Shown: positions 6,987 to 17,546, counted from the first letter of the stretch. The stretch is DNA of 51,884 bases from Streptomyces inusitatus (GCF_014651115.1 NZ_BMWG01000035.1:1-51884), one strand, 5' to 3'. Notes: generated by a model from the sequence alone, not told the origin. Translations and numbers: made by a program.

Positions 6987-9416
6987 TCAGCGCATCCGGC
7001 CCAGCCGCTCCCGCAGCCGCCGCGCGTTCCGCAGCCGCTGCTCATAGGTCGCGCCGACCGCCAGCAGCAGCAGTCCCGCCAGCGCGGGCGGGGCCCAGCG
7101 GGGAAGCGCGCCGACCGCCTGGACCACATACGGGGCCAGCTCGTGCAGCGCGTCCAGCGCCAGCACCACCCCGCCGATCAGCAGCGGGGCCCGCAGCCGC
7201 CACCGGGCCCCGGCGAGCGTCACCGCCAGCGCGGCGAGCCCCAGGAGCAGCGGACGCACCCAGTGGGCGTCCCCCCAGGCCGCCACGAGGCTCGGCGCCA
7301 GGGTCACGGCCAGTCCGGGCCCGTACGCCGTCCAGGACGACGCCGAGGGGTCCCCGCGGCGGCGCAGCGCACCCACGGCGAGCGCCGGGAGCGTCACCGG
7401 CAGGGTGTACGCCTCGGGGGTGACCACGTCGGAGGCGTACAGCCGCGCCCAGGCGGCCAGCACCCACAGCACCACGGCGACCGGGGCGGCCGCCCGGCGG
7501 CGGTCCGCGCGCAGCGCGGTGCCCGCGGCGATCACCCCGCCCAGCGCGAGCACCAGGGCGAGCGTCGCCGCGTCGCCCTGGGCGAGCGCGACGGCGAGCA
7601 GCCCCGCCCCGGCCCCCGCGCACTCCGTCGGGAGCGCCACGGGATGCCCGCCGCCCAGCCGGGCGGCGAGCAGTGCCGCACCGGCCGGCACGGCGAGCAG
7701 CAGCGGCGCCGTCTGCTGCGGCGCGAGGCCGGCCGCCGCCGCGACGGCGAGGAGCAGCGCCGTCGCCAGGGCCGTGGCGGCGCAGCCGAGCACTCCCCGT
7801 ACGGCCCGCCCGGCGCCGGGCCGGGCTGCCGCCAGGGCCGTGGCGGCGAGCAGCGCCCCCAGCACGGCGAAGGTCGCCGGACGGGCCGCCGACGAGAGGA
7901 CCGCCACGCTCGTCCCCCCGGCGAGAGCGCAGCCGAGGGCGGCCCAGGCCGCCGGGCGGCCCGCCGCCCGCGCGGCGACCGTGAGCGCGGCGACGGTCAG
8001 CGCCGTCTGGAACGCGGCCGTCGCGGCGAATCCCGCGCCCACCGCGCCCGGAGCGAGGAACAGCGCGGCCCAGCCGAGCCCGCCCGCCGTCCCCGGGGCC
8101 GCCGCCCGCCACTTCGGCCCCACCGCGTACGGCAGGGGCGACCGGGTGGCCGCCGCGACCGCCGCCGCCAGGATCAGCAGCGAGACCGCGGCCGCGGGCA
8201 GCACACCGGCCGGCAGCCCCCCGGCCGGGCCCGCGGGGGCGTCGGGCCCGGGGCCCGCCCAGGCGTCCGGCAGCACGGCCACCGGCCCGGCGAGTACGAG
8301 GAGCAGCGGCGGCACGGCCGCGAGCAGGGCCAGCGCGTGGACCGTCGCCGAGGCCGCCGCGAGCCCGTGCGACAGCCCGCGCGGTGTACGCGCCCGTACC
8401 CCGGGCGTCACGACGGCGCACAGCAGCGCCACCGCGCCGAGCAGATAGGCCGGTACCGCCCAGCCTCCGGGGGCCGCCGTGCGCACCACCGCGCCGACGC
8501 CCGCCAGCAGCGCGAGACCCCCGACGGCCGACACGGCCATGGCCGCGGACGGCAGCCGCCAGGCGGCGAACAGCGCCACGGCGGCGGACGCCGCCAGCAG
8601 CGCGGCGGGCCCGGCCGCCTCGGCCGGGGAACCGGCCATCAGCGACGGGAAGACCCCGTGCACCAGCGCCAGAGCGCCCGTCACCGAGCCACCCGCCGCG
8701 GCGAGGGCCCGTACGCCCGGGCTCGTCGCCCGGATCAGGACAACCACGTCGAACAGGGCCGTGCCCAGCAGCGCCCACCCCGGCGACGGCGCGGGACCGG
8801 CCGTCGCCGACCAGAGCACCAGCGGCAGTTGGGCCGCCGCGACCGCCGCCGGCAGCGGGGCGCGCAGCCGCTTCGCGACCCGCCCGTACCCCGCCCAGAC
8901 CGCGGCCAGCGCCGCCGAGGCCCACGCCGCGTACGCCAGCGCGCCGACGTCCGGCAGCGCCACCCGGTGCAGTGCGTAGGCGTCCAGCACCAGCAGCGCC
9001 AGGCCGAGCGCGGCCACCGACTCCGCGGTGGCGGCGAGCCCCCGGCGCAGCAGCGCGAGCGGCCCGGCGAGCGCGGCGGCCGTCACGGCGGCCAGTACGG
9101 CCGAGCGCCCGCCGATTCCCATGCGGCCCCAGCCGACCAGGGTGAACGCGACCGCCGCGATCGTCAGCAGCAGCCCGCCCAGGACGAGCAGGACGTTCCG
9201 CGCGCTCGGCGACGAGGTCTCGGCGGGGCGGATCGTTTCCGCGGAGAGGGCCCGTCCGAGGGCCGGTCCGCCGGCCGCCGGCTGCCGGAGCACGGAGACC
9301 AGCCAGGCCCGGCGGGCCAGCAGCCGGTCCCGGTGGGCGTCCAGCCGCACCAGCTCGCGATCGAGAAGCACCAGCTCCTCGGCGGGCGGCGGCGGATGGG
9401 GCGGAAAGTTCGTCAT
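6987..9416 (-). CDS. very large Ala/Leu-rich polytopic membrane protein
   Basis: 809 residues. After a short proline-rich start there is a charged helical stretch (about residues 13-45, EELVLLDRELVRLDAHRDRL) and then some 20 or more hydrophobic segments separated by very short loops, ending in a basic tail. It resembles the SCO7613-type membrane proteins of Streptomyces (recollection, moderate). No catalytic motif is visible and function is unknown. ATG 9416 is preferred; an alternative ATG at 9452 adds 12 residues, and neither has a strong ribosome site. It is divergent from the SRPBCC gene, with an inverted repeat between them. Confidence 0.6.
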   Translation of the reverse strand: MTNFPPHPPPPAEELVLLDRELVRLDAHRDRLLARRAWLVSVLRQPAAGGPALGRALSAETIRPAETSSPSARNVLLVLGGLLLTIAAVAFTLVGWGRMGIGGRSAVLAAVTAAALAGPLALLRRGLAATAESVAALGLALLVLDAYALHRVALPDVGALAYAAWASAALAAVWAGYGRVAKRLRAPLPAAVAAAQLPLVLWSATAGPAPSPGWALLGTALFDVVVLIRATSPGVRALAAAGGSVTGALALVHGVFPSLMAGSPAEAAGPAALLAASAAVALFAAWRLPSAAMAVSAVGGLALLAGVGAVVRTAAPGGWAVPAYLLGAVALLCAVVTPGVRARTPRGLSHGLAAASATVHALALLAAVPPLLLVLAGPVAVLPDAWAGPGPDAPAGPAGGLPAGVLPAAAVSLLILAAAVAAATRSPLPYAVGPKWRAAAPGTAGGLGWAALFLAPGAVGAGFAATAAFQTALTVAALTVAARAAGRPAAWAALGCALAGGTSVAVLSSAARPATFAVLGALLAATALAAARPGAGRAVRGVLGCAATALATALLLAVAAAAGLAPQQTAPLLLAVPAGAALLAARLGGGHPVALPTECAGAGAGLLAVALAQGDAATLALVLALGGVIAAGTALRADRRRAAAPVAVVLWVLAAWARLYASDVVTPEAYTLPVTLPALAVGALRRRGDPSASSWTAYGPGLAVTLAPSLVAAWGDAHWVRPLLLGLAALAVTLAGARWRLRAPLLIGGVVLALDALHELAPYVVQAVGALPRWAPPALAGLLLLAVGATYEQRLRNARRLRERLGRMR

Positions 9417-9461
9417 GTCCGGATGGTGTCCGCCGCCCCGTTCGCGCGGCATCGGCGCGGA

Positions 9462-9481
9462 TACTCAGACCGGACTGAGTA
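9462..9481. promoter_or_regulatory. operator-like inverted repeat TACTCAG-N6-CTGAGTA
   Basis: Perfect 7-bp arms (9462-9468 and 9475-9481) sit between the divergent membrane protein and SRPBCC genes, close to where both promoters must lie. The regulator is unknown. Confidence 0.45.
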
Positions 9482-9517
9482 CCCCCAGTGGGGCCCCGCC
9501 GGGAGGAGAATCGGGCG

Positions 9518-9976
9518 ATGAACTGGTGCCACTACCGATTCCGCACCGTCTGGGAGCTGCCCGCCGCGCCCGCCGCCGTCTTCGCGGCCCTCGAACGCGC
9601 CGAGGACTACCCCCTCTGGTGGCCCCAGGTCCGTGAGGTCGCCCCCCTCGGCCCGGACAGCGGCACCGCCCGCTTCCGCTCCTTTCTGCCGTACGAACTC
9701 CGCGTCACCGTCCGGGCGCTGAGACACGACCCGGCGGCCGGAGTGCTGGAGATCGCTCTCTCGGGCGATCTGGCGGGATGGGCGCGGTGGACGCTGTCGG
9801 CGCACGGCACCGGCACCCGGGTGCTGTACGAACAGGAGACCGAGGTCGACAGGCCCCTGCTGCGGCTGCTGGCGCTGCCGGGCCGCCCGCTCTTCCGCGC
9901 CAACCACGCCCTCATGATGCGCGCGGGCCGCCGGGGCCTCGACGCCCGTCTCCGCGGGCACCCCCGCGAGATTTGA
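9518..9976 (+). CDS. SRPBCC/START-like lipid- or ligand-binding protein
   Basis: 152 residues. It begins FRTVWELPAAPAAVFAALERAEDYPLWWPQ, the typical opening of polyketide cyclase/dehydrase-like SRPBCC proteins, followed by alternating strands and a C-terminal long helix. The fold encloses a hydrophobic pocket; ligand unknown. GGAGGAGA lies 8 nt upstream of ATG 9518. Its stop codon overlaps the -35 region of the downstream tRNA promoter. Confidence 0.75.
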   Translation: MNWCHYRFRTVWELPAAPAAVFAALERAEDYPLWWPQVREVAPLGPDSGTARFRSFLPYELRVTVRALRHDPAAGVLEIALSGDLAGWARWTLSAHGTGTRVLYEQETEVDRPLLRLLALPGRPLFRANHALMMRAGRRGLDARLRGHPREI

Positions 9977-10002
9977 AGGCGGGGCGCACGGCCCTGTATG
10001 GT
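9973..10002 (+). promoter_or_regulatory. promoter of tRNA-Val (CAC)
   Basis: TTGAAG (9973-9978), an 18-bp spacer and TATGGT (9997-10002) lie 13 bp upstream of the mature tRNA 5' end. The -35 hexamer contains the TGA stop of the SRPBCC gene. Confidence 0.65.
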
Positions 10003-10015
10003 TCAGTCCGTTCCC

Positions 10016-10087
10016 GGGCGATTAGCTCAGTGGGAGAGCGCTTCGTTCACACCGAAGAGGTCACTGGTTCGAACCCAGTATCGCCCA
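10016..10087 (+). tRNA. tRNA-Val (CAC), second copy
   Basis: 72 nt with acceptor stem GGGCGAT/ATCGCCC and anticodon CAC. It differs from the copy at 6789 by only a few bases in the D and T loops. Confidence 0.95.
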
Positions 10088-10095
10088 CCCGGGAG

Positions 10096-10124
10096 AGGCC
10101 GGTCCGTCGTCGACGGACCGGCCT
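10096..10124 (+). terminator. tRNA-Val terminator
   Basis: A 29-nt near-perfect palindrome (AGGCCGGTCCGTCG and its complement) starts 9 nt after the tRNA. It is followed by TCGCGTTT. It also faces the end of the exonuclease gene. Confidence 0.75.
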
Positions 10125-10173
10125 TCGCGTTTCCCCGCCACCTGAACGGGACCTTTGGGCCGAGCCTGTCGGC

Positions 10174-10899
10174 TCAGGCGGCGGCCCGCAGTTCGGGACG
10201 GAGCGGCCACGCCGGATCCACCGGCTCCGCCGTGCCGCCCCGGGCGAACCAGGTCTGGAGCCCGCGCGCCTGCGCCGCGTGCCACACCGCCTGCAAGGTG
10301 TGCAGCTCCGCCGCCGACAGCCGCTCCATCCGCGCCGCGAACCGCCGGCCCACCGCCCGGGTCACCTCCAGCGCCGCCAGCGCGTCGGCCGCCCCGTCCC
10401 GCTCCTCGGCCAGCTCCACCTCGTACTGCTCGCACAGATCGGCCAGCGTACGGCTGCCCTTGCGGTAGCGGTCCAGATGGCGGTCCAGCACCCAGGGATC
10501 CAGCACACACAGCGAGACATTCTCCAGATAGCGGCCGAGCGAGGCCGCCCGATGGCGGCGCAGCTCGCGGTCGAGGACCGTCAGCGCGAACGGCGCGTTC
10601 AGCACCACCAGCGGGCGGGCGGCGGCGCACTGCTCGGCCAGCGCCCTGCCGACCTCCTCCATCACCGGCGCGGGCCAACGGCCGTGACACCGCAGCCGCT
10701 CCTCGGTCAGCCCGTGCGCCGCGGTCGCCTCGGGAGGCACCGGAACACCGGGATGGACCAGCCACCGGGTGACGCGCGGCCGTCCCCCCGCCGTGTCCTG
10801 GACCACGATCGAGACCGAGATTATTCGGTCCTCCTCGACATCGGTCCCGGTCGTCTCGGTGTCGAACGCGGTCAATGGGCCCTCGTACCAGAGCGTCAT
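10174..10899 (-). CDS. exonuclease (DnaQ/DEDDh)-family protein with altered active site
   Basis: 241 residues. The N-terminus FDTETTGTD gives the first two acidic residues (Asp13, Glu15) of the DEDDh 3'-5' exonuclease family. Two other expected residues are missing. The motif II Asp is Ala105 (NAPFALTVLD), and the catalytic His before the last Asp (Asp172) is Arg167 (ERDGAADAL). Family members with this architecture usually read FD and HD at those places. The protein may therefore be non-catalytic, binding nucleic acid or acting as a scaffold (inference). The start at 10899 has a GGGG-rich site upstream. It is divergent from 11081. Confidence 0.8.
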   Translation of the reverse strand: MTLWYEGPLTAFDTETTGTDVEEDRIISVSIVVQDTAGGRPRVTRWLVHPGVPVPPEATAAHGLTEERLRCHGRWPAPVMEEVGRALAEQCAAARPLVVLNAPFALTVLDRELRRHRAASLGRYLENVSLCVLDPWVLDRHLDRYRKGSRTLADLCEQYEVELAEERDGAADALAALEVTRAVGRRFAARMERLSAAELHTLQAVWHAAQARGLQTWFARGGTAEPVDPAWPLRPELRAAA

Positions 10900-11080
10900 C
10901 CCCGAACCCCCAGGTCGTGTCTGACGGATGGCGACATCCTCCGCCGAATCGGTGATACCCGCGCCGTTTGCCGCGTACGCCGGGCGGTGACAACACAGAT
11001 GACGGACCCCACAGCTGACGACCCGTCCGGAGCCATCAGACACCCCCTGATCCGCCCCGTCCCGGAAGGCACCCAGAGCC

Positions 11081-12325
11081 ATGGCGCTCCCCCTGCCCGA
11101 AGACCCGCTCCGGCGGCCGGATCCCGCCGGGGTCGACCCCGCCGCCCTCGGCGCGCTGCTGGACCGGCACGGCTGGCGGCGGCGCGGTGGGGCCCCGGGG
11201 AGATACGCACACTGGACCCCGCCCGGCCGCACCACCGGCGGGGCCGGGCTGCTCGTCCCGGAGAGCCGGTCCCTGCCCGGCTGCACGGATCTGCTCGGCG
11301 CCGCCCTCACCGAGCTGGCCCGCAGCGCCGCCCCCTCCGCCCGTGAGGTCCTCCTCGGCCTGACCGTGCCCAGCGACGAGATCCACTGGTACCTGGACGC
11401 CCCCGGACAGCCGCCCGCCCCCGCCCCCGGGGCGGCGCAGGAGCGGCTGCGCTCGGCGGTGCGGCAGACGCTGATGGCCGGAGCGCTCGCGGCGCGCGGC
11501 CGCGCCGGGTACCACGGGGCCCGGCACCGCCGAGGTGCCCTGGACTCGCTGGGCGGGGTCCTGGTCTCGCCGGTGCGCGGCGGGCGCGCCCTCACCGCGT
11601 TCCTCCCGGTCGACACGGCGCGCACGGTCACCGTCGGGCTGCACCACGCGCTGCGCGCGACCCGGGAGGCCGTCGACCGCAGACGGGCCACCGGCGACAT
11701 GGAGGCCTTCGACGCGGCGGTGGCGCGCGGGGTGAGCCGGGAGCTGACCGAGGCGGTCATCGCGCTGGTGCGCGGCTCGCAGGGGGCCCGGATAGCGCTG
11801 GAGTGGTCGCCCGCCGCCCCGCCGCCCGAGGGCTGCCCGCCCCGGAGCGAGCCGGTCGAATTCACCCCCGGCGATCTGCCCGCGCTCCGCGAGGCGGGCG
11901 CGCGCTATCTGCGGGACGAGCCCTCCGTGGCCGTACGGCTCACGGGCACGGTGGTCCGGCTGCGCCGCGCGGGCCCGGCCGGGCCCGGGACCGTACGGCT
12001 GAGAGTGCTGTCGGGGGCCGAGGTGCCCTTCGTCCGCGCGGCCCTGGAGGACGAGGCCTACGGCACGGCCGGCCGCGCCCATCTCGCCGGGGTGCCCGTC
12101 CGGGTGTCGGGGCGGCTGGAGAGCCGGGGCGGCTTCCGGCGGCTCACCGACGCCACCGGGATGCAACCGCTCCACGGCCCGGCGGGCGACGCTCCGGCCG
12201 ACCTTCCGGCCGACCGCCACTCCGAGACGTACGTGCACACGGAGGTCTGCGGAGAGCTGTGGGAGGACGACTGCTACGAGGACGACGGGGCGGACGAGCC
12301 CGGCCGCCCCGGCGACGGCGGCTGA
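11081..12325 (+). CDS. conserved hypothetical protein, unknown function
   Basis: 414 residues, not recognised. It is Ala/Pro/Gly-rich with no signal peptide or membrane span. Residues about 130-230 are mostly helical. A later stretch (about 283-365, SVAVRLTGTVVRLRR ... VPVRVSGRLESRGGFRRLTD) alternates hydrophobic residues like an OB-fold beta barrel (inference). The tail is very acidic (CGELWEDDCYEDDGADE). The ATG sits in a 181-bp divergent gap with the exonuclease gene. It precedes thrS but a 153-bp gap and a separate -10 suggest an independent unit. Confidence 0.6.
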   Translation: MALPLPEDPLRRPDPAGVDPAALGALLDRHGWRRRGGAPGRYAHWTPPGRTTGGAGLLVPESRSLPGCTDLLGAALTELARSAAPSAREVLLGLTVPSDEIHWYLDAPGQPPAPAPGAAQERLRSAVRQTLMAGALAARGRAGYHGARHRRGALDSLGGVLVSPVRGGRALTAFLPVDTARTVTVGLHHALRATREAVDRRRATGDMEAFDAAVARGVSRELTEAVIALVRGSQGARIALEWSPAAPPPEGCPPRSEPVEFTPGDLPALREAGARYLRDEPSVAVRLTGTVVRLRRAGPAGPGTVRLRVLSGAEVPFVRAALEDEAYGTAGRAHLAGVPVRVSGRLESRGGFRRLTDATGMQPLHGPAGDAPADLPADRHSETYVHTEVCGELWEDDCYEDDGADEPGRPGDGG

Positions 12326-12422
12326 CGGGCGGGCGGCCGGGCACGGGCGGACACGGCCGGGCCCGGGCCGGGCGCACGGCCCCCGCGGAACAACCGTTTC
12401 GCGGGCGGCCCCCTTCGCTCGG

Positions 12423-12428
12423 TACGAT
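12423..12428 (+). promoter_or_regulatory. -10 box of thrS
   Basis: TACGAT lies 50 nt upstream of the GTG start. The best upstream partner is TTTCGC at 12397 (20-bp spacing), which is weak. No T-box-like specifier structure was seen. Confidence 0.4.
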
Positions 12429-12478
12429 TCAGACGCGCGCAGTGACCGCTGGCGCACCCCATCAGTCAGGAGAGACCG

Positions 12479-14458
<1,980 letters not shown>

Positions 14459-14483
14459 TCCGCCGGACCGGCTCCACAGCCGC

Positions 14484-15179
14484 TCAGAAGGCCCCCGGGG
14501 AGCTCCCCGGGGGCCTTCTGTCCTCCTCCAGCGTGAAGGACTGGATCAGCCACGAGGAGAACGACCCCGTCACCGCCCCCAGCAGCGCCAGCCCCCCGGC
14601 CATCATCACCGTCGCCACCACCCGGCCCTTCGGGGTCACCGGGGCGACATCCCCGTACCCGACCGTCGTCAGCGTCGAGCAGGCCCACCACACCGAGTCC
14701 CCGAACGTCCGGATCGTGGCCCCCGGCGCTCCGCGCTCCTCGGCGTAGACCGTGAGCGCGCCCGCGAAGCCCAGCAGCACCGCCGACATCCCGGCGTACG
14801 CGATCACCCGGGCGTACAGCGAGAGCCGGGCATGGGCGTGGCGGTGCCGGACCGACTCGTAGATCCGCATGATCCGCAGCGGGCGCAGCAGCGGCAGCAG
14901 CACCACGAGCGCGTCCAGCGGATGGCGCCGGACATAGCCGGGGCCCTGGCCGCTCAGCCGCCACTGCACCAGATAGTCCACGAGGAACAGCGCCCAGGAC
15001 GCGTAGGTCACCGCCAGCAGGGCGTCCCGCCAGCCCTCGGGCAGCCCCTCGGCCAGCACTCTGACCGCGTAACAGCCCAGAAAGGCCACCGACGCCGCGA
15101 ACAGCGGGACTTCCATGCGCCGGCGCCAGCTCCACAGCCGGCTCTCTTCGCCCAGCTCTTCGTCCACTGCTTCGTCCAT
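14484..15179 (-). CDS. voltage-gated-like potassium channel
   Basis: 231 residues. It has several hydrophobic spans (about 25-45, 58-78, 92-105, 123-147), a pore loop with filter CSTLTTVGYGD near residues 167-177, and a final helix (about 188-213). TVGYGD is the potassium-selectivity signature. The S4-like part RPLRIMRIYESVRHRH has basic residues but irregular spacing, so voltage sensing is uncertain. There is no regulatory RCK domain. The C-terminal codons include tandem rare AGA-AGG (Arg-Arg) because they lie in the thrS terminator palindrome. It is convergent with thrS. Confidence 0.9.
   Translation of the reverse strand: MDEAVDEELGEESRLWSWRRRMEVPLFAASVAFLGCYAVRVLAEGLPEGWRDALLAVTYASWALFLVDYLVQWRLSGQGPGYVRRHPLDALVVLLPLLRPLRIMRIYESVRHRHAHARLSLYARVIAYAGMSAVLLGFAGALTVYAEERGAPGATIRTFGDSVWWACSTLTTVGYGDVAPVTPKGRVVATVMMAGGLALLGAVTGSFSSWLIQSFTLEEDRRPPGSSPGAF
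14485..14520. terminator. 36-bp perfect palindrome: thrS terminator inside the channel gene tail
   Basis: CAGAAGGCCCCCGGGGAG and its exact complement form an uninterrupted 18+18 palindrome 27 nt after the thrS stop. The same bases encode the last residues (RRPPGSSPGAF) and part of the stop codon of the minus-strand channel gene. It probably terminates thrS transcription. For the channel gene it lies too early to be a normal downstream terminator. Confidence 0.75.
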
Positions 15180-15256
15180 CGCCCCAGCATCGCCGGGGCC
15201 GGGGAGCCCGCCCCCGGCGACACGCTCCCCGGGGGCGAAGCCATATGCTGCACAGC

Positions 15257-15805
15257 ATGACGAGTGAGCCGGAGCAGCAGATCGGAGTGGGAACGCCCGA
15301 CGCGTTCCAGCGCCTGTGGACGCCCCACCGGATGGCGTACATCCAGGGGGAGAACAAGCCGAGCGGGCCCGAGGCCGGTGACGGCTGCCCCTTCTGCTCC
15401 ATCCCCGCGAAGTCGGACGAGGACGGGCTGGTGATCGCGCGCGGTTCCTCCGTGTACGCGGTGCTCAACCTCTACCCGTACAACGGCGGGCATCTCATGG
15501 TGGTGCCCTTCCGGCACGTCGCCGACTACACCGAGCTGGACGAGAGCGAGACCGCCGAGCTGGCGGTCTTCACCAAGCGGGCGATGACCGCGCTGCGGGC
15601 CGCCTCGGGGGCGCACGGCTTCAACATCGGGATGAACCAGGGCGTCTCGGCGGGTGCGGGCATCGCCGCGCATCTGCATCAGCACATCGTCCCGAGATGG
15701 GGCGGGGACACCAACTTCATGCCCGTCGTCGGCCACACCAAGGTGCTGCCGCAGCTCCTCGCGGACACCAGGGCGATGCTCGCCGACGCCTGGCCCCGCG
15801 CGTAA
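15257..15805 (+). CDS. HIT-domain nucleotide phosphorylase/hydrolase
   Basis: 182 residues. CPFC near residue 53 is a metal-binding-type pair common in this branch, followed by the HIT triad HLHQHIVPRW. By synteny (after thrS, before the PIM genes) it matches the mycobacterial HIT protein described as an Ap4A phosphorylase (recollection), so it probably cleaves diadenosine polyphosphates. ATG 15257 is chosen: TATGCT (15244-15249) would be the -10 and ends 7 nt before it. The in-frame ATG at 15245 overlaps that box and could not be in the mRNA. Confidence 0.85.
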   Translation: MTSEPEQQIGVGTPDAFQRLWTPHRMAYIQGENKPSGPEAGDGCPFCSIPAKSDEDGLVIARGSSVYAVLNLYPYNGGHLMVVPFRHVADYTELDESETAELAVFTKRAMTALRAASGAHGFNIGMNQGVSAGAGIAAHLHQHIVPRWGGDTNFMPVVGHTKVLPQLLADTRAMLADAWPRA

Positions 15806-15822
15806 CCTCTCAGCGGCCGTAC

Positions 15823-15866
15823 GCACGACGCCCCGGGCGGGAGAATCTCCGCCCGGGGCGTCGTGC
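15823..15866. terminator. bidirectional terminator
   Basis: An 18-bp perfect stem (GCACGACGCCCCGGGCGG and complement) has an 8-base loop, between the convergent HIT gene and the 551-residue protein gene. Confidence 0.8.
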
Positions 15867-15890
15867 CACCGTCCGTCATCCGTTACGCGT

Positions 15891-17546
15891 CTAGGCGTCG
15901 TACAGATCCGCCTTCTTGGGGGCCGGGTCCTGCACCGCGCCGCTCACGGCCATCGAACGGCCCGCGAAGCGGTCGGTGTCCACGCCGTTCTCCTCCAGCA
16001 CCCGCAGCGCCGCCGCGTGCGCCACCCGCAGTACGGGGGTGGCCGCGCGCATCGCGTCGTCGGCCATGAACCGGTGCCGCCAGGGCTTCTCCGCCCAGGC
16101 GTGCCGCAGCCCGAACGGCTCGGGCAGCGCCAGCTTGCCGCCGAGGAACTCCAGCAGCGGCGGGTACCAGGTGAGGGGCGCGCGCACCATCAGCCGGACC
16201 ACCTCGCGGGTCTCCACCAGGGGCAGGGTCCGGGTCCGGGTCTCCCAGAAGCGGATGGTCTTGTTGACCGTGACCGTCTTCGGGGATGACTTGGTGGTGA
16301 AGAAGCCGTGCACCGGGCCGAGCGCGTGCCCGGTGACCTCGACGCGCAGGGTCTCGTGGAGCACCGTCACGGTGATCATCATGGTGATCACCAGCTGGCC
16401 GTCCCAGAGGGTGAACTGCACGCCCAGATAGTGCCGGTCGCCGCTGCCGAACTGCTGATGGTTGCAGATGCGCTGTATTTCATGGCCCTTGATCTGGAAC
16501 GACTCCACCTCCTGGCCCTCCGGCCGGGACACCGAGCCGGCGTTCTCGCCGACCGGGGAGACGATCCAGTGCTTGACCGAAGGGGCGGGGAAACCCCCGG
16601 AGTTCAGCGGGCCGCGCTCCAGCAGCTTCAGCTTGTCGTGGATCGCCCTTATGACGTCCCAGCTGCGGAACTGGTTGATCTCCTTGCCCGGCACCTTGGA
16701 GACCAGCTCCTCGGCCATCTGCCAGCTGCCCCACCGGGTGCCCATGCCCAGTATCCCCTTGGGACCGGCGTAGAAGACCGAGTTGGAGCGCTGTTCGGCG
16801 CTCAGCTTCTCCAGCCCCTGGCGGAGCTGCTCGCGCGCCGAGTCATGGGGGCCGCCGGGCACCGTGTCGGGCGTCTTGGCCCCGATGCCGCCGCCGGAGA
16901 GCAGTCCGTCCCAGCGCTCCCGCAGATCCTTCGCGGTGGCCTCGCAGATCCGCCTGGCCAGCAGCCAGCCGATCACCGGGGCGACGATCATGCCGCGCAG
17001 GTAGTAGCCCCAGAAGCCGGTGAACGGCAGCCGGAGCAGCAGAATCAGGGCCAGCCCGCCGATGGCGACCAGCAGCAGGGTGCCGAGCGTCCCCGCGCGC
17101 TTGTTCGCGGAGCCCGCGATGGTCCGCCGGAGCTGGAAGACGCCCATCCACAGCAGCAGTCCGGGCAGGAAGAGCAGCCCGCACACCGCCATGATGACGC
17201 TCAGTTTGGTGTCCCGCTCCTTGCGGATGTGACTGGCCGCGAGGCAGTGCTCGACCACCGTCTGGGGGTCGGTGCCGAAGGACTGGATCAGCGCGCCGCG
17301 CGCGCCGCCGAGCATCCGCACCCGTACCGCGTTGGAGAACGCCTCACCGAGATTGGGTTCGAAGAGGGAGAACTTCCCCTTCTTCACCTCCGACTTGTGC
17401 CACTCGCTGTTGGCCTTGAGGATCTCCTCGGCCGGGCTGTCGCGGTACGCGGCCGAGGCCAGCGCATTCGTCGCCGCGGTCTGTCCCGCCGAGCCCATGA
17501 GCGGGACCTGTGCTCCGGGACTGAAATCGAAACCGTCGCTCGCCAC
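15891..17546 (-). CDS. 551-residue membrane protein of unknown function
   Basis: GTG start (VASDGFDFSPGAQ) and TAG stop. About 125 soluble residues are followed by three hydrophobic segments: LSVIMAVCGLLFLPGLLLW near 135, LGTLLLVAIGGLALILLL near 170 and a third near 200 (YYLRGMIVAPVIGWLL). A soluble C-terminal half of some 330 residues follows. The soluble part contains the stretches GPKGILGMGTRWGSW and VTVNKTIRFWETRTRTLPL, but I recognise no family. It is probably membrane-anchored with a large cytosolic domain. It is alone between EF-G2 and the HIT gene. Confidence 0.6.
   Translation of the reverse strand: MASDGFDFSPGAQVPLMGSAGQTAATNALASAAYRDSPAEEILKANSEWHKSEVKKGKFSLFEPNLGEAFSNAVRVRMLGGARGALIQSFGTDPQTVVEHCLAASHIRKERDTKLSVIMAVCGLLFLPGLLLWMGVFQLRRTIAGSANKRAGTLGTLLLVAIGGLALILLLRLPFTGFWGYYLRGMIVAPVIGWLLARRICEATAKDLRERWDGLLSGGGIGAKTPDTVPGGPHDSAREQLRQGLEKLSAEQRSNSVFYAGPKGILGMGTRWGSWQMAEELVSKVPGKEINQFRSWDVIRAIHDKLKLLERGPLNSGGFPAPSVKHWIVSPVGENAGSVSRPEGQEVESFQIKGHEIQRICNHQQFGSGDRHYLGVQFTLWDGQLVITMMITVTVLHETLRVEVTGHALGPVHGFFTTKSSPKTVTVNKTIRFWETRTRTLPLVETREVVRLMVRAPLTWYPPLLEFLGGKLALPEPFGLRHAWAEKPWRHRFMADDAMRAATPVLRVAHAAALRVLEENGVDTDRFAGRSMAVSGAVQDPAPKKADLYDA

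Noticed and set aside
6912..9521. Very long open frame (about 870 codons) antisense to the 809-residue membrane protein
   Set aside because: It is Arg/Gly/Gln/Pro-rich nonsense produced by GC-rich antisense codons. The opposite frame has the clear hydrophobic pattern of a membrane protein.
12389..12402. LexA-like GAAC-N4-GTTT upstream of thrS
   Set aside because: Only the left half matches an SOS box; the right half is off consensus and thrS is not an SOS gene.
12326..12478. T-box or amino-acid attenuator in front of thrS
   Set aside because: No specifier stem, antiterminator bulge or leader peptide rich in Thr codons is visible; actinobacterial T-boxes are mostly known at ileS.
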